Shown here: positions 12,011-23,100 of the stretch, one piece after another
Layout: the number at the start of each line of letters is the position of its first letter
Numbering within the stretch: position 1 is the first letter of the stretch
NCBI GenBank assembly: GCA_013396915.1
Contig: VWZL01000810.1
Span: 918,820-982,819 of the forward strand
Length of the DNA stretch: 64,000 nucleotides
Source of the DNA: Stercorarius parasiticus
Lineage: Eukaryota > Chordata > Aves > Charadriiformes > Stercorariidae
Direction of reading: 5' to 3'
Notes under the pieces: model-generated
Databases searched by the model: none
Told to the model about the DNA's origin: nothing
The model's input: only the letters and a program-made list of their open reading frames with translations
Made by a program: the position numbers and the translations under genes

Positions 12011-14209
12011 TTAAAAGAAGAAATTTTACTTGGGAGCTCAAATGCCCTCCAAGGAAGGGATCAAATTTTTTACGACGGGGTGAGAGCGGGACGGGAACCT
12101 CAAGGTGACGGGAGCTCAGGGCGGTCCCTCCTCCTGCATCGCTGGTCCGTGCCCACGGCACGCGCCATCCATCAGCCCGATCCCGACACTCCTTCTGGTG
12201 CAAAACCACTTGTACTTCCAAGTGCTTTTGGCCATCTGTCCGTCACAGGCAGCGCTTCCCAACTTCACTGACTTCGTTAACCCTAATATATTTTAAGATC
12301 TTACATAGAATAAAAAAACCAAACCACATAAACCGTTTCTTTACAGACCCTCATCTAAAACCCACCAAGGTGAAGAGAGGCTCGTGCTGAACCCTACTAG
12401 CTTCGGATCGAGCTCTGCTTCCACGGGGAGCCAATGTACTCCTCGGGAGAGGGCACAGCGACTGACGCCGCGCTCGGCGCTGGGGAGACGGTACCAGAGA
12501 CAGAATCAGGTCCCCCCACACGCCCCGACCCCCCCGGGCTCGGCGGGGGGCTCTGCGCAGGGTGTGTAAGGCTGGCAGAGCACAGCTACCACTGACACCC
12601 TGTCAGCTGGGGAAAAACACGACATGCCTGAAACAAAAGCTTTCCTTCTCTTTCCCCCCCCCCCTCCCCTCTTCTCTCCAAGTCTACATCAACGATCAAA
12701 GTGGAGAGCTCCTTGCTCTGTCACAGAGGGAAGCGAAATTGCCGTGATTTGAATGCAACCTAAAAGGCACTCTGCAATTCAACTCAATCACCATAAACTT
12801 ACTTCCCAGCCCTGACGCAGCTGTTCCTCCCCTATGGAAGAGAAAATAATACTTGAACCTTGCCTCCTCTGCAAGGGGGAGAAGGCTTGGGAGACCCTCA
12901 CTGCCTCTCAATCCTTCCGAAATCATTTCGGCTTAAAATATAATTAGCATCATCTAATACAGTAATATACTAATATTGGCAATAGCTCCCTGCCTTAACA
13001 TCAGCCTGTAAAGCCTCTCATAATCTGGACTCGCCATCACCGCAGTCAATGGCAAGACGACGACGACGCCACCGCCGCACGCTCGAGGTACCCACATTGG
13101 GGAGGACTCGGACCCACGACCTCGGAGCGGGGAAAAGCCGCCCGGCAAACGCCAGCGCCTGGATTTCCAGTGCCGAACCACAGGATCCCTATGAGACAGC
13201 ATCCACAGGCTTGGATGGTCATCCAGTGACAATCCATTACAACATCTGGAACTGCAGCTACAACTCAAAGCATAATGAGTCCTCATTTGCATTTAACCTG
13301 CAGTAAAAATCACTATATTTTCACCCCCCTCCATTTTTTTCTTTTTGAGGAAAGCCAAATTGGACGGGAAAAAATATCTTCAGATTTGGGGAGGCTGTAA
13401 AAAAGTGCTCTCAGGTCCAGGGAGAACCCTGAGCAATCCTCAATCCAATTTCTTGTAGCTGTACACATAACAAGAAATGTGTTGAATAAACTGATCTAAG
13501 CAACCACTCCACAACTTCACACAAAAAGACACTTCTCAGCAGGTTTTATTGTCGCTGGCTTTTCCATAAAACACCCCACTGCACCTACTTATTATTACTC
13601 CTCTACCTGATCTACCCAACCATATCAAGCACGCACCTTCGGCAAGTTCCTGAAACATGATCAACTAGAAGAGAAAACAATTCAAACCAAGGAGGTATCA
13701 GTAAAAAAGAGGAGTTATATTTTTTTCAGGGATGAACAAGATGCACTGGTAGCAAAGTACTTCCTATAATCTTCCATTACAGGGCGAAGGTTTTAATAAA
13801 AAGAAATAAAAAGAGCTCACATTTTGATCTTTTCCCAGAGCTAGACATGGTTTAATTAGCTTGATCTCATTATGTAAACTGGAGAGGAAAAAAGAACACC
13901 ATTAAAGCAATATCCCACTGGCAAATGAGACAACCTTGACACCAACTAAGATATTTTCTTGGAAAAGTCTCCCCTGCCTGCGATGCAGCTTCCACACCTT
14001 TTCCTCATCACCAGGTCTTCATCGTCCCACCTCTTGCAGCTGCCCGGCTCAATTCAGCGGCATTTCTTGGTTTCAAGCAGCCTGAATAATGACGGTAGTA
14101 AAAAAATCAAGCTAGATGTTGACTCGGGTCTATTTAGCCCCAGATCATTTGGCGTATTCTTTGGAAAAGATCAACTGGAACTAAACATTGCCATAATATA
14201 CTCCATCTG
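12011..14209. other. Unique noncoding stretch
   Basis: No gene recognised. A C-run of 11 lies at 12654-12664. A short GAC/GCC triplet-rich patch lies at 13051-13078. An exact reverse octamer (ATTTGCAT) lies at 13285-13292. Open frames through the CpG-rich 13049-13306 part are present on both strands and look like shadows of composition. Confidence 0.5.
12512..12535 (-). other. G-quadruplex motif on the minus strand
   Basis: The plus strand has C6 (12512-12517), C4 (12523-12526) and C7 (12529-12535) with loops of 5 and 2 bases. The C7 run can be split into two triplets around one base, which completes a G3+N1-7 motif on the minus strand. Local CpG content is also raised. Confidence 0.55.
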
Positions 14210-14560
14210 TTAAAGTACATACTTTTGTAATAACACATTTAGAATTCAATAAGAAAAGCAAGAATTACAAACACGGTGTCCATAATGAGCCTCAATATAA
14301 TTATTAAACCAGATAAAGTAGGCCTGGTTTTCAATACAAGAAAGTTATTTGTACCTTAATGATAATGAAATGTAAAAAGCATCTGTAATTTCCGCTGAAA
14401 TGTATTGCAGAAAGTCAACCTAGTGCACGTCACTTTGTTAAGACTATTCTTATTATTGTGTTTGCAATGACAGCAAAATGCTTCTTAGTTCCAACTCCTG
14501 GGATATATAAAAATATGATTAGAGCACTATAACAATACAACAATGGATTAATTTGCCCAA
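14210..14560. promoter_or_regulatory. A/T-rich block, candidate conserved noncoding element
   Basis: Dense ATTA/TAAT cores (AATAATTATTAAACC-like arrangement near 14298-14309) in non-repetitive, frame-poor sequence. I recognise no repeat family. It is proposed only because its texture is like vertebrate conserved noncoding DNA. Confidence 0.13.
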
Positions 14561-16567
14561 CCATTACATTTGGATCTGACAGACTTTTATAATTTATTTT
14601 ACCAACTGAAAGGTGGTTATTTTGGGATCCTGGCTCATAACAAAGTAGTTCAGCGCAGCATTTTGAAGTATTTTTTTTTTAATATACCAGCACTGCAAGG
14701 TCTTGCCTGTTTGCCCATCACCCTGAGCTGTCGTGCGAGCCCTCTGCCATGCCTTACCCTCCGATTTCGCTTGGGCTGCTCCGGAGCTGGAGCACGTGTT
14801 GCCTACACAAAAGGGCATCGCACATCCCACAGCCCGCGAAACAACAAGGCAGCGGTGATTTATCCAGTAAAACCATTACCCAAGTAAAAGAAAGCGACTT
14901 TTGGGGGCGGGGGGATGCTCAACAATATTACCTACACCAGGAAAGGAGAGCATAAAGAACTAATCAGCGTCGAACAGTGCAGCTAACAAACGTAGAGCAA
15001 AAGGTGTTGAGAAATCTGGCCTGAAGGGCAGATGATATAAAGGAAAATAATTAATACCTCATCTGCTGAATATCAGTGGGAGCCATCCTCTACAACCGCA
15101 AGATTAGCATGGAATAATCACAGATTATTAGCAAATTCACGTGCTCGCTCTCAAGCAAAATCAATGCTGTTTAGAAGCGGGTGGAAGTTGCCATTTTGGC
15201 CTAAAGTGGGGACCAGAACTGAGGGTTTTTTAACAGAGGAAAAAGCCTCTGGGGCCTCAACTGCAGCGCTATTCAAAAGGAAGCTGGTGTGTTCTCATGC
15301 AGACAGAGGAACAGCCCAACAATCAGAAATAAAGACTAAACCATAAACACACAACACCGGTGCAATACCACAGTCAGGACGATGGAACAGACCTGCCGGC
15401 GCTCTCCTCTTGCCACCACCATCATCACTGTTTGGTTTGATTACACCCAAATTTCACTTGTTAAAGCAAAACCCCATCCCAGACTCTTTTTCCCAATCCT
15501 GTCCACTCTTCTCATGACCCCCCTCTCTTCAATTTACTCCTCTGCTATTTCCTTCCAGGTGCCCTGGCTGCTGGACCTGGAGACAACCCTGCTCTGAGCA
15601 TCTCTCCCAGGTTAACATCCCCACGCTGCTCGGTACATCGCGTTACATCTGCACAACCACACGCAGACACACAAACACATCCTCAGCCAAATAGCGAAGA
15701 GTTGGCAGGACCTAGTTTACAGCGGAACTAAAGGAAAAGCATTCCAGCAGGATTTCAGGAGGTAAGCCATGTATTTCAGGACCACCACCAATGAACCACA
15801 CATGGGTGGTCCAAGCCAGCTCTCCTGTCATCAGCCTGGTCATTAGGAGAAGACACCTGGGGTCTTGTCCCAGGGAGACCCAAAGGCAGAAAAGACTTCT
15901 CCAACTGGTCTAAATCCAAGACAGAGGAGGCTCAACATTACGGAGGAGACCATCTTCTGCAGGCAATACTTCATAGTTTAATGACATTATGGGAAAAATA
16001 AATATAAGCACTACGTTTCCATGAGTCAAGACTACCTGCTCAGTATTATACTCTTGTACTTGTTTTATACTCTTTGTACTACACCATAAAATCAGACTGG
16101 CAGCCTCGCCACCAGAAAAATGAAGTCTTTCTTCTTGTTTTGAATGCTGACATCTGACATTCGCTGTCCTTTCCCCAGCCCCTCGAACCACGCCGTTTCT
16201 TCTCATCTACCCCGAACGCACCACACGCACCCCAAGATGATGGCGCTGCCTGGGTCAACAAGGAGAGAAATTAATGCAATGTTCCCTTTAATTGCAGTGG
16301 CAAGGCAGAGAAAAGCAAGTGCAAAGGGATGCTTTACCCGCTCACGCTCTCTGGTTTTAGCCAACACAGACTGTCATGCCGTAACTCAAGAGGCACGGCA
16401 CACTGACACCGTAAAAAGCGAGAGCTAATGTAGGCCTTCCACGGATGTAACCCATCACATACAGATAACACAACTACTTCATTTCTGGATCATTGTTTCA
16501 CTAATACCCTCAGCTTTTAGGCAATGAGACTTATTATGTAGTAAATTGCCCAAATCTTGCGACAGAC
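14561..16567. other. Unique noncoding stretch
   Basis: No gene or repeat recognised. Short T run at 14671-14680. Open frames at 14570-14887 (+) and 16144-16428 (+) lack any recognisable family. Confidence 0.5.
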
Positions 16568-16584
16568 TTTTTTTTTTTTTTTTT
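16568..16584 (+). repeat. Poly-T tract, 17 bases
   Basis: An uninterrupted T run followed by CCCCC. It could be slippage or a degraded minus-strand poly-A tail. No SINE, processed pseudogene or target-site duplication was recognised next to it. Confidence 0.9.
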
Positions 16585-17378
16585 CCCCCTAAAGGAGATT
16601 TTAAGGGAGTAAGAAATTTATCTTCATCTTCCTGCACAACTCTTGTTATTTTGTAATTAAATTTTCTGCTTATATATGGGTTTTACAAAAGGGAATTTGG
16701 CCAAGTATAATATGCCACATGCCCTTTTTCACTTGAAAAGCGAGTAAGACAGACCAAAATCTTCCAAGTTAGTTCCAGAAAAGAGGAAAAACAATGATGG
16801 GGTCAGGCTCAGTGGCATGGCTGTTAGAAAGCGTCTGTGAAGTTTTCCGAAAGGTCTCGTGCTCCAAGTTTTAAAATAAAGTCATACTAACAAAGCCCAT
16901 AAAGGATCTACTCCAGATTTTCTTCCCCAGAGAGTCTGGGGCAGAAGCTGCTGGGTGAGGATTACAACAGGACGAGCAATGGGCATCTCAAAATGGGCAC
17001 TAGGCAAGAAGGATGGAGTTAAAAAAACTCGAATTTTAAGATGTTTTGAGCAATCTGAAATACTGTGGCTTGGATCTAGTTGGAGGATTTCATAAGGGTT
17101 TTGTCCCCTCCCCATCCTGCAGTAAGACCGATTTATAAGCTAGGTAGCGGGATAGCATGGATTTTGGAAAGGAAGAGGAGGACAAAAGACAAACGCAGGC
17201 ACGTGTGCATACAGAGTCATCTTAAAACTCTTCCTGCCCTGCTTTCCATATGAAATCATATGAGCTTCCCATTCATTACTATCAGCGCTCTTGCTGAATT
17301 TGGATGATTGCCCAACTGCTACCATCGCCAGAAATCCAAACCATCAGAGGGGTGATTCATCTGATGCCCTGACAGCCC

Positions 17379-17403
17379 GGGAGGTGGGCTAAGGAGGGCG
17401 GGG
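17379..17403 (+). other. G-quadruplex motif on the plus strand
   Basis: Four G-runs (17379-17381, 17386-17388, 17396-17398, 17400-17403) are separated by loops of 4, 7 and 1 bases, which satisfies the usual G3+N1-7 rule. No promoter or exon is recognised nearby. Confidence 0.6.
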
Positions 17404-18196
17404 CGAACCCAAAAAAACAAATACAGCCGGCGATGGAGTCCTCCCGTGTTCTCCTTGGCCACTGCCGCAGCAGGAGCCACCAACATAGGCACGGTCACCG
17501 CTTCGAGCCGCACTGCTCCCGCGTGCTCGCTGTATTACCGAAGGACGGCGGCAGCAAATGCAGCTTTACCTGTATTTTCTTTGTCCACACCGCAGGAGCT
17601 AATCGTCGTAATGGAGCAAAACTGTATTTCCATACCGGCAAAGCTCTTCCACATAGATGCCGTTTAAGTCTTGTTTATATGGTGCTCACTCATCCAAAGA
17701 GTTAGCAACTAGAGAACAAGAGGGGCTTTGTACCTCCATGCTCTGCTATGTTAAAAATTGATTTAGCATAATGGTTTCAAAGAGATTAAAATCCAATTTT
17801 GTAAATCAAAGCAGGAACTGTACTGAGTCACTTCTACAGCAGCAGAAAAGAACCTGCTGTATTCAGAAAACGACAGTTGCAGCCCTGATCCTCTATTAAT
17901 GCGGAGAAAGTAATTAACCAATCAAAACCACAGTTTAATAAGCTGTATTTTACTGTATGCATCTGCTCTTTATCCTCACATCAATAACAAAATGGGATTT
18001 TCATCTGGAGAAGAAACGGCAGCATCTGGGCGAGGCACGGCTTCTCAGGTAGCATCGTCCAGCCGATCGGCTCAGCATGGCAGGACTATTTTGGCAAAGC
18101 CAACCTGAGATCCTGTCTCCTCCACGTTATTTACCACTATTCAGGATTCGGCTTTGCATTATTCCAGTTCTATAAATTGTTTTAGCCTTAAATGTC

Positions 18197-18240
18197 ATTA
18201 AAAAAAACAAACAAACAAAACACCACAAAACAACAAACCA
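18197..18240 (+). repeat. A/C-rich simple sequence, (AAAC)n-like
   Basis: A run of eight A is followed by CAAACAAACAAAACACC and further AAAC/ACAA units. Purely simple sequence, and the short frames around it are composition artefacts. Confidence 0.8.
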
Positions 18241-20761
18241 CAACTGGGTAAAATAAGATAAATTGAGCTAAAACAAATGGGGTCTGCAGATATCCTAAGA
18301 ACTCCAACGTACAAACTACCTCCTTCAAGGGAAACACATTCCATTTAGCATCCTGGATGTGCAGATATAGCTGGGAAGAAGAAAAATCCACACGTTCAGA
18401 ATCACTTACAGTAAGTATCTTTGATGGGCACAGCATCTTTTGAAGAAAAACGCAGACATACTTAACAGGGGCTGATGCGCACCACGCAGCACGGAGACGT
18501 TGTGTGATGCAGACAACCCAGGACTCATTAGATCCTTTAAACAAATTTCGCATCATTCCTTACAAGCAGTACAGAAATCATATCACTAATTCGCATATGA
18601 AAAAGCAATCTGAGCTTTAAAGAACACCTGAAGCTTTACACAGGCACGTAAGAAATCGTGGATATTCAAGCTCCTGTATTTACATAGATGAGGTGGAGTC
18701 TGGGGCTTTTTTTTAAATTTTGTTTTCTTTTAGAGGCAGGATATCGGCATTTTCCCATGCAAAAGTTAGCCTTGGTTATGCTACTTATTTCTCACCAAAA
18801 TCAAGAAGATACTACATGGAAACATTCTACATCCATCAGCATTCCCCAGCCCTACAAAATCTATTCTACCAAGTCCCCGTGGAAAGACGAGGACTTGTCC
18901 CAGGGACACATTTCGGGAGGTTTGGAGCCACGGAAATGGGAGGGGGGGAGGAAGCCCTCATGCCACTGACATTATCCCAATGAATTTTTTAGAGCTGGGA
19001 GCAATGAAGAGCAAGTAGTCACAAATTCCCCATTGAGAAGAGCGAGATTAAAGAAATTCACGTAGAGAAGGGCACACACGGGCATTGGTGGGGAGGCAGC
19101 GTCAGACCCACACCGTGCCCCCAGGCTGCAAAACCTGGAAAGTCCTGGGGCCGAGTCCAGATCTGCGACACCTGAAACAAAATGGGTGATGTTCTTCACT
19201 CATCAACGCGTTCTCTTTTATTTGGTGGGCACTCGAAGCCTCCACCTCAGCGTGCTGCAGAGGTCGGCACCAGGCATTGCTGGCCGAGCATCCTCCTAAC
19301 CCACATGGAAAAGTCCTCCTTTCTCCTCCGCTGGCCAAAGCAGGGTGCCCCAGCACCATGGTGGCTCTGCTGCCACCCCAGGAAAAGAGACCACCAGGCT
19401 CTGCAGGGACAGGTCTTCCAAGCACGGCGGCTTTGCCATCCCTGCCAGTGAGCAGGCAGGTGCCACCAGAGCCCGTCCCCAGGAGGATGGGACCTGTCCT
19501 GGCGTGACTCAGCTAGGGATGAAGACGGGGAAAAAGGAAGGAAGAAGTTTTCCTTCTTCTCCCACGGGTGTGTGAACCAAACACAAACATCCCTTAATTA
19601 GTACCACCCTCCAAATACCCCACAGCTGCGGTTTTGATGGGTATTTCATCTAATCCAGCAATTCTTTGCATAAAAAGCAACCACCTTAGCCACACCTGAA
19701 TAATTACCGATTTAGGTGGATTTCTCTTGGTGCTGAGCTAAATCATGAGGCTTCGAGCAGCCTGTCACAGTGAGACAGTAGGCATGCCACCAGGGGACAG
19801 AGATGACCTGCCTCGGCTCCAGCTAGGGTCTCCAGGCTAATTCCGGAATTTAACAACCAGAAGAGAACTTGCATGATCAGGTTGGTACAGCCAGCAAAAA
19901 AAGACAATCCTCCTCCTTTTTTTTTCCCTGGAAAACCATGAGAAACACTTTGGAAATGCTGCCTCAACTTGCATCCATCTCTATCTCTCTACCCTCATCA
20001 AGAACCTCCAACATACAGCAGCAGCTCTCACCTCGCCAGTTTTTAGTCCTGTTGCTTTTATATCAAATGAAGTCATACAAAAAATGGTGGGCTATTATGT
20101 CGAGAAGAAAATGATCTTCCACTGAGAACTAAATGACATTCCCAGCTTCCGCGCCTGCAGGATGGAACCCTTCCGGGAGCCACTGGTTGCCACAGACCCA
20201 GGACACCCCTGAGATCCCGGCCCACCGCTGCTCATGGATGAGGACCCAGGAAAAAGGTAAAGTACTGAGAGACGGCCTGAAGCAAAAAAAGTTATGCAAA
20301 TGAGAAAAATGAATATTTAAATAAAACATTTATTAAGAAAATATTAACTCTGTCAATCAATACTCACTTTTGTTTTCCCGTGCGCACGTTTGGAGGGGCT
20401 GCACAATAACCGGTTTCGGTTTTTCCAGGGTATATTTAGTTCTGTATTTAGAAGTGCAGCTTCCTGTAAGATTATTTTTTTTTTAAATGAAGCGCATTTC
20501 CTTGTGCAAAGGAGAACAAATTGCTACTTAAACTTTCTTCTATTGTCTATTTGCCTGCAATTTCCACCTCATTTACAGCCTTTTTGTGTCTGCCCTTTTG
20601 TTTAGTTTTACCTTTGACATTCTCTTAATTTCTCTTCAGAGATACCTGACACCTTTACATTAAACTCACAATACCATAATACAGGAGGTTTTGGAGAAAA
20701 GCTGCTCAAAAGCAGCAGCTCCCAGCCAGGCTGAGCACCCTGATGTCTGCCAGAAGGTGCA

Positions 20762-20845
20762 GGTTTGAAAATCATTTCTCAGCTGCAAAGAAAATTTGGA
20801 ATCGTTTTGAAAATGGTTTTTCGGCTCCGAAGTTCGCAGGGAGAG
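20762..20845 (+). repeat. 42-bp tandem duplication, diverged
   Basis: GTTTGAAAATCATTTCTCAG followed by CTGCAAAG recurs 42 bases on as TTTTGAAAATGGTTTTTCGG followed by CTCCGAAG. In one frame both copies read RFENxFSAxK, so the period is a multiple of three, but the surrounding frame is short and has no known family. It is most simply an old local duplication. Confidence 0.6.
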
Positions 20846-22319
20846 CATGGAGCGCTGGCTCCCACGCGTGCGGGTCCTGCCGATGCTCCCGGTTACGGTG
20901 GATAAACCGAGATCCCGGGCAACATTTACCTTCCCTTTGTGCCCAGGTATTCTCAAATAAAACAGGAATAAACTGCTGAGCTGCTTCAATAGCCAGCCTG
21001 GATGCGAGGAGGAAGATGGAGGAGTTTGTTATTTAATGCTGCGGAGCTTCTTAATATCCATCAATGTAAGGAATCAAGCTTTAAAATTAATTGATAATAT
21101 GGTAAAGAGCTTTAGGGCAAGAAAGCCATTTAAGATGACCATTCTTTCAGGCTAGCAAAACACTAAAAATGCGTTGAGTTGCCTGGTCGCACGCTCAACA
21201 ACTTCACTGCGTATTGTACCCAGATTTTGTGCCCAGCTTTAGATAAAGTGAAGAATTCGCTTCCCTGCTTTGGTCCTCACTGGCAATCCAGGACAACCAG
21301 GGAAGGAAGGCAGGGAGTTTTGAGGATTTGTGGCAGAAATTGGGAGGATAAGCAGTTGCATCCCCGTTAATGTTTAAACCCAAGGCTGTGCGGGAAGTGC
21401 AGTGGTTCCTCGTCCCCGGCAGAGGACACAGCAGGTTGTTTTGAGCAGCAGGGGTGGTACCTGGAGATGTTTCCAGGCCTTGGCTGATCCCAATCACTAC
21501 GGCCAGGAGGAAACACGACGGTGCTTTGTGAACAAGGCTTCGCTACTAAACCTAGCTCTTCTGAGCATCTGCCAAAAGCCAGCGTACTTCAAACACTAAA
21601 TTTGTTTCTGAGCTTTTGCATTTGTTTGAGTGCTTTGGAAAAACCCAGCTTTGCCCGTTCCTTCACCCCACCTGGGAGCCCTCCCCAGTTTGGCCAGACC
21701 TGCCAGCCCCGTGGCACAGTTCAAGCACGATTTTGGCAGCAGTGCCAGCTGCCGGCTGCTCCTCCTGCCCTCCTGGGGTATCCTGCAGCTGGACCAGGCT
21801 CCCAGCACAGTACACCACGCAGTGGCACCCACCCCATGTGCTGGCATAGCGAAGAAGGATGACTATGAACCGTGACTGCTCAAGCTCCAAGGTTGTGCAA
21901 AGACATCCCTTTACCTCCACAACTCCCTCCTCCTACCAGCTGTTTCTTAAAGTCACCTTAGTGCCACATCGCTGGGCATGTCCAGAGCAGCCTGGTGCCC
22001 AGCCCCGCACTGATATTTGGGGAGTAGGAGCTCTACAACAACTTAAGGGTCTCGGTCTTCGACAGAGCTGTCACAAACCGACAGGACTCAGCCCATCACT
22101 AATGCTGAGCAGACCCATTGCAGCCCAGGAACAATCCCACCAGCAGAGATCTCCGCATGGCTCTCCCCATCTTAGCCAAGTCCCCTAATCACCAGCAACC
22201 TAAATCCACCATCTCCTGCAGCCCACAGCTCCCACGCCTCCATGGCAGGAGTGGGAAACGACCCACCCGAGCAGGTCCCTGCTTAGCTTCCAGGCTTTGC
22301 TTCTTGGCCGTCCCTTCCC

Positions 22320-22503
22320 CAGGGCTCCTCTGGGTTTGCCCAGAGAAGCTGTGGGTGCCCCATCCCTGGAGGGGTTCAAGGCCAGGTTGGACGGGGCTTG
22401 GAGCAACCTGGGCTGGTGGGAGGTGTCCCTGCCCAGGGCAGGGGGTGGCACTGGATGGGCTTTAAGGTCCCTTCCAACCCAAACAACCATTCCATGATTC
22501 TAG
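22320..22503 (+). mobile_element. CR1 retrotransposon 3' end, 5'-truncated
   Basis: GCCCAGAGAAGCTGTGGGTG, CCCCATCCCTGGAGGGGTTC and GGAGGTGTCCCTGCCCAGGG occur in the order expected for sense CR1, ending with CCATTCCATGATTCTAG at 22503. The copy is 5'-truncated near 22320, where similarity to longer copies decays. It is close in sequence to the copies at 4471, 32621 and 39787 and has no coding capacity. Confidence 0.95.
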
Positions 22504-22912
22504 GATGGAGCCCCCTTCCACAGCTCCCCATCCTCCTCCTCGGGGCCGGTCAGGCTCTGGCACACCAAACTTAGCAGAGCCAAAGCATTTTGCTGCATCT
22601 TGGTCCTTTTTATTCTCAGTTTCCTTTCAAAGAGCGTTCCATTTCAGTATCTGCTGATAACAATAGACAGATTACATTATATTGCTGTTACAGAAATAAC
22701 GAGTGTCTCCTCCATCTCACCATCTTTCAGAGAGCATCGATGCTGGAGCGATACTTCACTCGCACACCAGGAAGAGGGCACCCTCTGAATGGTTATTTTG
22801 AAAAGCATTAAGCCCATCACCCCAATCCTCAGTGGATCAGACCCTCCGCTTTTGCTAACACTTCCATTTTGTTTGCAGAATAAAGTGAAACGGGTTTTCC
22901 CCTAGATGTTTG

Positions 22913-22927
22913 CTCTCTCTCTCTCTC
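22913..22927 (+). repeat. (CT)n microsatellite, about 7 units
   Basis: Uninterrupted CT dinucleotides. Short enough to be of little consequence. Confidence 0.85.
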
Positions 22928-23039
22928 CAAGCACTCGTTTACTCTTGCTTTCTCCCGTCCTGATCTAAAACCACACCAGCTGTTGGGTTTTGCTCCCCAA
23001 GCAGGACAATCTGCCCAGTTTAACTTTGCCTTTAATCAG

Positions 23040-23100
23040 AAAAAAGGAGAGGGAAACAGAAAACAAACAAAAAAAAAAACCAACCACCAAAAAAATCCCA
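23040..23100 (+). repeat. A-rich simple sequence
   Basis: Mixed A runs with CAAA, CCAACC and GAAA units, including an A run of 11 near 23069. Low-complexity only. Confidence 0.75.

Larger units (their letters stand above)
16585..22319. other. Unique noncoding stretch
   Basis: No gene recognised and no CR1. The contents that can be named are a G-quadruplex motif (17379-17403), an A/C-rich simple tract (18197-18240) and a 42-bp tandem duplication (20762-20845). An exact octamer ATGCAAAT lies at 20294-20301. Open frames up to about 120 codons overlap on both strands without family resemblance. Confidence 0.5.
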
